A stretch of DNA of 8,819 bases from Nitrospiraceae bacterium UBA6898 (lineage in GTDB: Bacteria > Nitrospirota > Thermodesulfovibrionia > Thermodesulfovibrionales > UBA6898), in assembly GCA_002448975.1 (NCBI GenBank), contig DKBO01000102.1, forward strand, positions 6,697 to 15,515, in the 5' to 3' direction. Below, in pieces: positions 1 through 6,283 of this stretch (position 1 is the first letter of the stretch; each line of letters opens with the position of its first letter). The position numbers and the translations under genes are program-made. The notes under the pieces were generated by a model that was not told the DNA's origin, searched no databases, and was given only the letters and a program-made list of their open reading frames with translations.

Positions 1-546
1 CTCGACGGCACGGACTGCGTGATGCTCTCAGGGGAATCTGCCATGGGGAAGTATCCGGTCGATGCTGTAGAGATGCTGGCGAAGATCGCTGCTGAGATCG
101 AGCCGCACAGACGGCAGCTCTCAGTCCGTGACCTGTATCAGGGTATTGATATCAGGAGCAGAATCAAAACAGCGCACCTGATCGCCATTGCGGTCGAAGC
201 GAGTCTCGAATATGCTGACCCAGCTGCAGTGTTCGTACCGACACAAAGCGGAGCGACAGCCCGGAGCCTTTCGCTGTTCCGGCTTCCTGAATGGATAATC
301 GGTATAAGCTCGAACGCAGCGACCTGTCAGGGGCTGGTATTTTCCTCCGGAGTCTATCCGGTTATCAATGATGAGCATCCGGAGGATTATACCCCCTTTG
401 TGCGGACATGGATTAAAGAAAATGGCATCCCCGGTGATATCGCCGTGCTCACAGAAGGCCCGTCGCCGAAACATCCCGGCACAAACCATAAAATGGAGAT
501 CATCGATCTGAAGGCCGGAAAGGGGAGCGCCGGGTGGTCAAAATGA
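1..546 (+). CDS. pyk: pyruvate kinase, C-terminal part (5' end outside window)
   Basis: The reading frame is open from base 1 to a TGA at 544-546, giving about 181 residues, so the gene begins upstream of the window. Pyruvate kinase makes pyruvate and ATP from phosphoenolpyruvate and ADP, the last step of glycolysis, in the cytoplasm. The first residues, DGTDCVMLSGESAMGKYPV, are the conserved end of the catalytic barrel. The C-terminal regulatory-type domain follows, with the FVPTQSGATARSLS segment, which matches the family's T-x-SG-x-TA-x-x-(I/L)S pattern, then a QGLVFSSGVYPV stretch, and a tail containing HPGTNHKMEI, like the family's terminal G-x-TN motif. The stop lies inside the 5' end of the following phosphoglucomutase gene, so the two are probably translationally coupled. 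The visible part shows no frameshift or missing motif. Active-site residues and allosteric class cannot be judged because the N-terminal two thirds are missing. Confidence 0.95.
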   Translation, partial: LDGTDCVMLSGESAMGKYPVDAVEMLAKIAAEIEPHRRQLSVRDLYQGIDIRSRIKTAHLIAIAVEASLEYADPAAVFVPTQSGATARSLSLFRLPEWIIGISSNAATCQGLVFSSGVYPVINDEHPEDYTPFVRTWIKENGIPGDIAVLTEGPSPKHPGTNHKMEIIDLKAGKGSAGWSK

Positions 547-1301
547 GGGCGGCCGGGATTGGAAAGATGCTTCTTCGGAAAGACTTCGACGCCGTGCTCT
601 TTGATCTTGACGGCGTGATCACGGATACGGCGAAAGTCCATGCTGTCTGCTGGAAGAGGTTGTTCGATGGCTTCCTCCAAAAGCACGCCGAGGAGAAGAA
701 GATGGCCTATCAACCCTTCGATATCGAGAAAGACTACACGAATTATGTGGACGGCAAGCTGCGCTACGAAGGGGTACGCAGCTTTCTTGAAAGCCGGGGG
801 ATTGAATTGCCCTTCGGCGATGCCGATGATCAACCCGGCTTCGCATCGATCACCGGCCTGGGAAACCTCAAGGACCAGATGGTGAAGGAAGTACTCGATG
901 CCGAAGGGATTGAGGTGTATGAGGGCAGCGTCACCTTCCTTCGGCAGTTGCGGCGCCAGGGATTCAGGACCGCCCTTGTCTCGGCGAGTAAGAATGCCGA
1001 GGCCGTGCTCCAGATCGCCGGCATAGCAGACCTCTTTGATACCCGGGTCGACGGAGAGGTGGCTGACCGACTTCGTCTTCCCGGAAAGCCTGCTCCTGAT
1101 ACCTTTTTTGAGGCTGCGCGACAGCTGGGCGCTGAAACGTCGAGATCGGTCGTGATAGAAGATGCGCTCTCGGGTGTCCGGGCGGGCCGTGAAGGAGGAT
1201 TTGGATTAGTCATCGGTGTTGCCCGCAAGGGGAATTACGAGGCCCTGAAACAGGAGGGGGCGGATATTGTCGTCGGCGATCTGAGGGAATTGTGTGACTG
1301 A
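534..1301 (+). CDS. pgmB: beta-phosphoglucomutase, HAD superfamily
   Basis: This 255-residue HAD hydrolase-fold protein probably interconverts beta-glucose 1-phosphate and glucose 6-phosphate in the cytoplasm. All four HAD motifs are visible, counted from the GTG start. Motif I is FDLDGVITDT, with D24 the expected nucleophile and D26 the acid/base. Motif II is VSASKN near residues 149-154. Motif III is the lysine of LPGKPAPD (K185). Motif IV is VIEDALSGVRAG (E209, D210). The cap domain carries YVDGKLRYEGVRSFL at about 71-85, typical of the mutase subgroup paired with GH65 enzymes, such as mycobacterial Rv3400 next to Rv3401 (recalled). Start choice is open. GTG 534 has GGGGAG at 522-527, six bases away. 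ATG 543 forms an ATGA overlap with the pyk stop, and ATG 567 is also possible; all lie before motif I. The adjacent GH65 gene strongly supports the mutase role over a generic phosphatase. Confidence 0.9.
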   Translation: MVKMRAAGIGKMLLRKDFDAVLFDLDGVITDTAKVHAVCWKRLFDGFLQKHAEEKKMAYQPFDIEKDYTNYVDGKLRYEGVRSFLESRGIELPFGDADDQPGFASITGLGNLKDQMVKEVLDAEGIEVYEGSVTFLRQLRRQGFRTALVSASKNAEAVLQIAGIADLFDTRVDGEVADRLRLPGKPAPDTFFEAARQLGAETSRSVVIEDALSGVRAGREGGFGLVIGVARKGNYEALKQEGADIVVGDLRELCD

Positions 1302-1361
1302 GCATATGACGGAATATGCATTTCCGGTGCCGACGCAGGAGTCCGGACGGGAGATGGAAGA

Positions 1362-1367
1362 GAGGGG
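1362..1367 (+). promoter_or_regulatory. ribosome binding site deciding the GH65 start
   Basis: GAGGGG lies eight bases before ATG 1376. This favours 1376 over the upstream in-frame ATG at 1316. The 1316 start would add 20 arginine-rich residues (MHFRCRRRSPDGRWKRGAIS) that do not resemble a GH65 N-terminus, and I see no good Shine-Dalgarno before it. Confidence 0.6.
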
Positions 1368-1375
1368 CGATATCG

Positions 1376-3790
1376 ATGATACACCGTGAAAGAATATTAT
1401 TGCCCGAACATATCTACCCGGCCGATGGGTGGCGACTGATAGAAAAGCAGTTCAATCCCGGGTTCATCGGTCAGACAGAGACCTTCTTCGCTCTTTCCAA
1501 CGGATACCTCGGCATGCGGGGGGTTTTCGAAGAGGGCACGCCGGTCCATCAGAACGGTACGTTCGTAAACGGGTTCCATGAATCGTGGCCCATAGCATAT
1601 CCTGAGGATGCCTTCGGACTCGCCAGAACGGGGCAGACCATGGTGAGCGTGACGGACAGCAAGATTATCAAACTGTATGTGGATGACGAACCGTTCTATC
1701 TTCCGACGGCGAAGCTTCTCAGCTTTGAGCGGTCCCTGAACATGAAGGAAGGCACCCTTGACCGGGCGATTCTCTGGGAAACGCCTTCAGGAAAACAGGT
1801 TTCGATTCGCTCGCGGAGACTCGTCTCCTTTGAACACCGGCACCTTGCAGCCCTTTTCTATGAAGTGACCCTCCTCAATGCGGAAGCACCGGTTGTCATA
1901 TCCTCTGAGATGCGCATGGAGCATGAGGCTGCCGGAGAGAGCAGCGATCCCCGCAAGACGCGGGCATTTCGGGACGGGGTCTTCCTGCCCGGCGTACCAT
2001 ACGCGAATAAAGCCAGGATCGTCCTGAGCCACAGAACGCAACGCAGCGGGATGAGGCTGGCCTGCGGCGTCGATCATTGTATCGACACAGCCTGCCCCTT
2101 TGTTTCCGAGCCCCGCCATGCCGAGGATTCGGGCAGCGTGGTCTATTCGATCGAGGCGAAGAAGGGGATCCCTGTTCAACTCACAAAATACATGACCTAT
2201 CACACTTCCCGTCGTGTCCCGGTGGAAGAGCTCTCAGAGCGGGCGAACCGTACGCTCGGCCGTGCCATGAGCAGGAAGTTCGACGAACTGCTTGCAGGAC
2301 AGCAGCAGTATATGAGCGACTTCTGGGACCGGAGCGACATCGAGATCGATGGAGATGAGAAACTGCAGCAGTGCCTGCGCTTCAATCTCTTCCATATTCT
2401 CCAGGCAACAGCTAGGGCCGAGGGTGCCGGCGTCCCCGCAAAAGGTCTCACGGGCCACGGCTATGAGGGGCATTATTTCTGGGACACGGAAATCTATGTA
2501 CTTCCCTTCCTGCTTTATACGTCGCCGCGTAATGCCGGGAATCTGCTGAAATTCAGGTACAGCATGCTGGATAAGGCCAGGCAACGGGCCCGGGAGGTGA
2601 ATCAGCAGGGGGCGCTTTTCCCCTGGAGAACGATCAGCGGGGAAGAGGCCTCTGCCTATTACGCGGCCGGGACAGCCCAGTACCATATCAACGCCGACAT
2701 TATGTTTGCGCTGAAGAAATATATGGAGGTCAGCGGTGATGAGGCATTTCTGCACAGCGAAGGCGCTGAAATGCTGGTCGAGACGGCGCGGCTCTGGAGA
2801 GACCTCGGATTTCTTTCGGAGAACAAGGAAGGACGGTTTTCCATCGTGGGTGTCACCGGGCCTGATGAATATAACACCGTGGTGAACAACAATACCTTTA
2901 CCAATCTCATGGCCCGTGAAAACCTTTGGTTTGCCGCTGCAACGGTCCGGACCCTCCATGAAAAGCATCCCGATCTTTTTGGGGAACTCGTCCACAGGAC
3001 GGGTGTGAGGCTCGAGGAAGTGGAGGATTGGCAGCGGGCCGCTGATCTGATGTATCTTCCCTTCGATGAGAAACGGGGGATACACCTCCAGGATGAAGAG
3101 TTTCTCGAAAAGAGACCATGGGATTTCAAGGGAACACCGGCCGAGAACTATCCCCTCCTCCTCCACTATCATCCGCTGGTCATTTACCGGCATCAGGTGA
3201 TTAAGCAGGCCGACGTCATCCTGGCGATGCTTCTCCTCGGTGACGAATTCACGGCGGACCAGAAGAAGCGGAACTTCGATTTCTATGACCCGCTGACCAC
3301 GGGGGACTCTTCGCTTTCCGTCTCGATTCAGTCCATCATGGCCTTCGAGCTGGGATATCGGGAGAAGGCCACTGAATATATGCAGCATGCCCTTGTCATG
3401 GACCTCGCTGACGTTGCAGGCAATGCGGCCGATGGGTGCCATATCGCTTCCATGGGAGGGACCTGGATGGTGGCTGTCTACGGGTTTGCCGGCATGCGTG
3501 ATTATGATGGTCAGCTGTCTTTCCGGCCGTTACAGCCGCTGCGCCCTCTGCGCGTCCGGTTCCGTCTTACCATCCGCGATCAGCAAATGGAAGTCGAGAT
3601 AACGCAGAAGGCGGTGACCTATTCCCTCCGCAAGGGGAAGAGGCTCACGATTCGTCATCATGAGGAAGAGATCGATCTCCTACCCGGAAAGCGGGTGTCG
3701 AGAGCCTTTGAGCCGACCGGGAAAAAGGTACGGAAAGGGGCGGTTCGCAGGGCCGCGATAAGGGCGAAGCTGGGAAAGAAGAAGCTATGA
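1376..3790 (+). CDS. GH65 family disaccharide phosphorylase (trehalose/kojibiose/maltose type)
   Basis: The protein is about 804 residues from ATG 1376 and matches glycoside hydrolase family 65. These inverting enzymes mostly split alpha-glucosides with phosphate to release beta-glucose 1-phosphate; some family members are hydrolases. Numbering from 1376, the N-terminal beta-sandwich contains GQTETFFALSNGYLGMRG (about 32-49). The (alpha/alpha)6 catalytic barrel carries KGLTGHGYEGHYFWDTE (356-372). The general acid is expected at E498 in VTGPDEYN, followed by VVNNNTFTNLMA. The phosphate-site region is GCHIASMGGTW (687-697), whose SMGG form agrees with a phosphorylase rather than a hydrolase. 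A small C-terminal sandwich ends the family domain, followed by a very basic tail of about 33 residues. The mutase immediately upstream uses exactly the beta-glucose 1-phosphate a phosphorylase would make. Sequence resemblance to the mycobacterial Rv3401 type suggests trehalose-like substrates, but specificity cannot be read from the sequence. There is no signal peptide, so it is cytoplasmic. Confidence 0.92.
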   Translation: MIHRERILLPEHIYPADGWRLIEKQFNPGFIGQTETFFALSNGYLGMRGVFEEGTPVHQNGTFVNGFHESWPIAYPEDAFGLARTGQTMVSVTDSKIIKLYVDDEPFYLPTAKLLSFERSLNMKEGTLDRAILWETPSGKQVSIRSRRLVSFEHRHLAALFYEVTLLNAEAPVVISSEMRMEHEAAGESSDPRKTRAFRDGVFLPGVPYANKARIVLSHRTQRSGMRLACGVDHCIDTACPFVSEPRHAEDSGSVVYSIEAKKGIPVQLTKYMTYHTSRRVPVEELSERANRTLGRAMSRKFDELLAGQQQYMSDFWDRSDIEIDGDEKLQQCLRFNLFHILQATARAEGAGVPAKGLTGHGYEGHYFWDTEIYVLPFLLYTSPRNAGNLLKFRYSMLDKARQRAREVNQQGALFPWRTISGEEASAYYAAGTAQYHINADIMFALKKYMEVSGDEAFLHSEGAEMLVETARLWRDLGFLSENKEGRFSIVGVTGPDEYNTVVNNNTFTNLMARENLWFAAATVRTLHEKHPDLFGELVHRTGVRLEEVEDWQRAADLMYLPFDEKRGIHLQDEEFLEKRPWDFKGTPAENYPLLLHYHPLVIYRHQVIKQADVILAMLLLGDEFTADQKKRNFDFYDPLTTGDSSLSVSIQSIMAFELGYREKATEYMQHALVMDLADVAGNAADGCHIASMGGTWMVAVYGFAGMRDYDGQLSFRPLQPLRPLRVRFRLTIRDQQMEVEITQKAVTYSLRKGKRLTIRHHEEEIDLLPGKRVSRAFEPTGKKVRKGAVRRAAIRAKLGKKKL

Positions 3791-3891
3791 AGATCGGTAT
3801 TACCGGAGGAGTTTTGTCGGCAGCAGAGTGCCATGGTTATCGCGCTCTATGGAGCTGCGAGCTACAGTATGAGTATCAGCGGTATTTTTAG
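3787..3891 (+). CDS. possible 34-residue small ORF overlapping the GH65 stop
   Basis: ATG 3787 forms an ATGA overlap with the GH65 stop and opens a 34-codon frame ending at TAG 3889-3891. The product begins MKIGITGGVLSAAECHGYR and is rich in aromatic residues at its end (YEYQRYF). The start looks like the opening beta-strand and glycine turn of a Rossmann-type protein, so it could be the stump of a lost gene, a translated small protein, or chance. No family is recognised and there is no clear Shine-Dalgarno beyond possible coupling to GH65 translation. Confidence that it is functional is low. Confidence 0.2.
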   Translation: MKIGITGGVLSAAECHGYRALWSCELQYEYQRYF

Positions 3892-3900
3892 ACTATGTGG

Positions 3901-3915
3901 TATTGATAATCAATA
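3901..3915 (+). promoter_or_regulatory. 15-base perfect palindrome upstream of ferredoxin; possible operator or promoter
   Basis: TATTGAT-A-ATCAATA is a perfect inverted repeat with a single central base, 35 bases before the ferredoxin start. It contains GATAAT (3905-3910), which could serve as a -10 box, although no good -35 box lies 16-18 bases upstream. GATAAT also resembles the repeated unit of Fur sites, but the full Fur pattern is not present. The spacing rules out a standard FNR site, which needs four bases between TTGAT and ATCAA. The stretch is clearly more AT-rich than the flanking genes. A promoter with an overlapping repressor site for the ferredoxin-pta-ackA-GNAT group is an inference. 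Confidence 0.4.
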
Positions 3916-3935
3916 TTGCTTAACAATCACAATGC

Positions 3936-3943
3936 AAGGAGGT
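3936..3943 (+). promoter_or_regulatory. strong ribosome binding site for ferredoxin
   Basis: AAGGAGGT, an almost full-length anti-Shine-Dalgarno match, ends six bases before ATG 3950. It predicts high translation of the ferredoxin, as expected for an abundant electron carrier, and fixes its start. Confidence 0.8.
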
Positions 3944-3949
3944 TAGTGT

Positions 3950-4135
3950 ATGCCAAAGCCGGTTGTCAACGAAGATTTATGCGTAGGGTGTGGAACATGT
4001 CCTGAACTCTGTCCTGAAGTATTTGCAATGGGCGATGACGATAAGGCTCATGTTATAGGCCCGGATAAATGCAGTACCTGTGACTGTCAGGCAGCGGTTG
4101 ATAGCTGCCCTGAACAGGCGATAACGATGGAATAG
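3950..4135 (+). CDS. small [4Fe-4S] ferredoxin, 61 residues
   Basis: A small acidic cytoplasmic electron carrier. The first motif is C11-x2-C14-x2-C17-x3-C21-P, and the C-terminal part ends in SCPEQAI with C53. In single-cluster ferredoxins of this length, such as Thermotoga maritima Fd (recalled), C11, C14, C17 and C53 hold one [4Fe-4S] cluster, while the cysteine equivalent to C21 can form a disulfide with one in the second half. Here the second half has C41, C44 and C46, giving eight cysteines. Their spacing (C-x2-C-x-C-x6-C-P) is not the C-x2-C-x2-C-x3-C-P of a second cluster. The start is supported by a strong Shine-Dalgarno. It sits 48 bases before pta, which fits a role as electron acceptor for pyruvate:ferredoxin oxidoreductase supplying acetyl-CoA to Pta; that enzyme is not in the window, so this is inferred. 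Confidence 0.93.
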   Translation: MPKPVVNEDLCVGCGTCPELCPEVFAMGDDDKAHVIGPDKCSTCDCQAAVDSCPEQAITME

Positions 4136-4172
4136 CAGGCACTACGGAAATCGAATGTTACGTGACACCTCT

Positions 4173-4178
4173 AGGAGG
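4173..4178 (+). promoter_or_regulatory. ribosome binding site for pta
   Basis: AGGAGG lies five bases before ATG 4184 and fixes the phosphotransacetylase start. It is independent of the ferredoxin stop 38 bases upstream, so pta can be initiated on its own on a shared transcript. Confidence 0.75.
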
Positions 4179-4183
4179 CGACC

Positions 4184-6283
4184 ATGAGTCAGGGCGTTTA
4201 TATCACCAGCGCAGAGGCCCGGAGCGGCAAATCTGTCGTTGTCCTGGGCATCATGGAGATGATAGCCGGTCAGCAAGGAAAACTCGGGTTTTTCCGCCCC
4301 GTTGTTCAGGACGAGCAGAGGCCGGACAACATTACCAATCTCATTATCAGGCGCTATGAGCTGAAGATCGCCTACGAGAGAATGTACGGCTGCAGTTACG
4401 CCACTGCCCGCAACATGCTTATTCAAGACAGGGATGAAGACCTTCTGAAGCTGATCATGGAGAAGTACAAGACCCTCGAGCGGGAGTGCGACCTTGTTGT
4501 CTGCGCAGGATCGGATTTTACGGGACCGGCTGCGGCGCTGGAATTTGATTTTAACGCCAAGCTGGCGAACAATCTCGGATGTGCAGTGCTGCCGGTGGTC
4601 AAGGGATATGGCAGAGACAAGATGCAAGTCCTCGGGGCGGTGCAGGGGCTCCTTGAGTCGCTCGAGGAGCGGAAGTGCGATGTTCTCGCCCTTGTTGCCA
4701 ACCGGGTTGCAGAAGAGCTTGTTGACGCAGTCAGCAGCGAACTCAGGAGTGTCATGCCGGCCGGTATCCTGTCCTATGTGCTCCCCGAGATCCCGGTCCT
4801 GGAGAAGCCTACGGTCGGGGAGATCACCGTGTCCCTTGGGGCAGAACGGCTGAGTGGTCCGGAGGAGGGAATCACCCGGGAGGTCAGAAATTTCAAGGTA
4901 GCGGCCATGGAGCTTCCCCATTATCTTGATCATGTCGAAGAGGGCAGCCTTATCATTGTGCCCGGCGACCGCTCGGACATCATCCTCGGAAGTCTCCTCG
5001 CCGACGCGTCGAAGACGTATCCGCATATCGCCGGGATCATACTGACCGGCGGTATCAGGCCTGCTGCTCAGGTGGAGCGGCTGATCGAGGGACTTCGGAA
5101 GTCGCCGGTGCCGCTGATTATGGTATCGACGGACACCTATACAACCGCTCTGAACGTGAGCTCGCTCGAGGGAGTTCTCTCTTCAGACAATCCGCGGAAG
5201 ATCGCTGCCGCGCTCGGCATGGTCGAGGCGAAAGTGAAAGCAGAGGAGCTCGTTGGCCGACTGTCCATAGCCCGTCCCACGCGTGTGACGCCGCTCATGT
5301 TCGAGTACGAGATCATCCGGCGGGCGAAGGCCGACCGCCGGCACATCGTGCTTCCTGAAGGCACGGAAGAACGCATACTTCGGGCTGCGGAGATCCTCAG
5401 GATGCGCGACGTCGTTGCCCTCACCCTCCTCGGAAATGAGCAGGAGATACGGCAGAAAACCGCTGACCTGGGTCTCTCCCTTTCGGATGTTGCCGTGATC
5501 GACCCCATGGATTCTGTTCGCCGGCAGACCTATGCCGATGCCTACTTCGAACTTCGCAAACATAAGGGAATCTCACCCCAGATGGCCTTCGATGCCATGG
5601 CCGACGTGAGCTATTTTGGCACGATGATGGTCCATTTCGGGGAAGCAGACGGCATGGTCTCGGGATCTGTTCATACCACCCAGCATACGATCCGGCCCTC
5701 CTTTGAGATCATCAAGACCAAACCGGGCTGTTCGATTGTATCGAGCATCTTTCTCATGTGTCTTGCAGACCGCGTGCTTGTTTTCGGCGACTGCGCCGTC
5801 AACCCCGATCCGAACTCTGAACAACTGGCTGACATTGCGATCAGCTCTGCCGAAACGGCCCGCATGTTCGGCATCGATCCTCTTATAGCGATGCTCAGCT
5901 ATTCCACTGGCGAGTCCGGAAAGGGTGCTGAGGTGGACAAGGTGCGGGAGGCGACAAAGATCGCGAAGGATCGTCGTCCTGACCTGAAGATAGAAGGTCC
6001 CATACAGTACGATGCAGCAATTGATGCCGGTGTCGCGAAGACGAAGCTGCCCGGGAGCGAGGTAGCGGGTCATGCAACGGTATTCATCTTCCCGGACCTG
6101 AACACCGGCAATAATACCTATAAGGCTGTCCAGCGCGCTGCCAATGCCGTGGCAGTCGGCCCGATACTCCAGGGGCTCAATAGACCGGTGAATGACCTCA
6201 GCAGGGGATGCACCGTAGCCGATATCCTTAATACGGTCGCCATTACCGCTATACAGGCGCAGACTGGCGGAGGTTCCGCGTGA
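4184..6283 (+). CDS. pta: phosphate acetyltransferase, long three-domain form
   Basis: At 699 residues this is the long E. coli-type phosphotransacetylase, converting acetyl-CoA and phosphate to acetyl phosphate and CoA in the cytoplasm. The N-terminal domain is BioD-like. It opens with YITSAEARSGKSVVV, a partial P-loop keeping the G15-K16-S17 core but with alanine where the first glycine is expected. A DRTGG-type domain follows at about 215-325, with GDRSDI and ILTGG. The catalytic PTA domain starts near residue 375 (RRAKADRRHIVLPEGTEERIL). It contains HFGEADGMVSGSVHTTQHTIRP, and further on YSTGESGKG, EGPIQYDAA and HATVFIFPDLNTGNNTYKA, all family signatures. Its stop overlaps the ackA GTG start (GTGA, 6280-6283), so the pair is translationally coupled. 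In E. coli Pta the N-terminal region is linked to allosteric control; whether that applies here is inference. Confidence 0.97.
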   Translation: MSQGVYITSAEARSGKSVVVLGIMEMIAGQQGKLGFFRPVVQDEQRPDNITNLIIRRYELKIAYERMYGCSYATARNMLIQDRDEDLLKLIMEKYKTLERECDLVVCAGSDFTGPAAALEFDFNAKLANNLGCAVLPVVKGYGRDKMQVLGAVQGLLESLEERKCDVLALVANRVAEELVDAVSSELRSVMPAGILSYVLPEIPVLEKPTVGEITVSLGAERLSGPEEGITREVRNFKVAAMELPHYLDHVEEGSLIIVPGDRSDIILGSLLADASKTYPHIAGIILTGGIRPAAQVERLIEGLRKSPVPLIMVSTDTYTTALNVSSLEGVLSSDNPRKIAAALGMVEAKVKAEELVGRLSIARPTRVTPLMFEYEIIRRAKADRRHIVLPEGTEERILRAAEILRMRDVVALTLLGNEQEIRQKTADLGLSLSDVAVIDPMDSVRRQTYADAYFELRKHKGISPQMAFDAMADVSYFGTMMVHFGEADGMVSGSVHTTQHTIRPSFEIIKTKPGCSIVSSIFLMCLADRVLVFGDCAVNPDPNSEQLADIAISSAETARMFGIDPLIAMLSYSTGESGKGAEVDKVREATKIAKDRRPDLKIEGPIQYDAAIDAGVAKTKLPGSEVAGHATVFIFPDLNTGNNTYKAVQRAANAVAVGPILQGLNRPVNDLSRGCTVADILNTVAITAIQAQTGGGSA
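6269..6273 (+). promoter_or_regulatory. ribosome binding site supporting the GTG start of ackA
   Basis: GGAGG, inside the last pta codons, lies six bases before GTG 6280. It supports a GTG start directly before the conserved RVIVVNSGSSSIKY beginning of acetate kinase. Confidence 0.7.

Noticed and set aside
1316..1375. Upstream in-frame start giving a 20-residue N-terminal extension of the GH65 protein
   Set aside because: The extension is arginine-rich and unlike GH65 N-termini. ATG 1376 has a good Shine-Dalgarno, while 1316 has none that I can see.
2234..3442. 402-residue open frame on the - strand opposite the GH65 gene
   Set aside because: It lies wholly within a clearly coding GH65 region on the other strand, matches no family I recognise and looks like a codon-bias shadow of the GC-rich gene.
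3844..3889. Possible terminator after GH65 (GCTC/GAGC hairpin followed by a T-run)
   Set aside because: The stem is only four bases and the T-run at 3885-3889 is about 30 bases downstream, so the usual hairpin-plus-U-tract geometry is absent.
3903..3913. FNR-type site TTGAT...ATCAA
   Set aside because: The half-sites are separated by one base rather than the four required by FNR/Crp-type dimers.
4142..5026. 294-residue open frame on the - strand opposite pta
   Set aside because: It is antisense to the conserved Pta N-terminal domains, has no recognisable motif, and its neighbours are all on the + strand.
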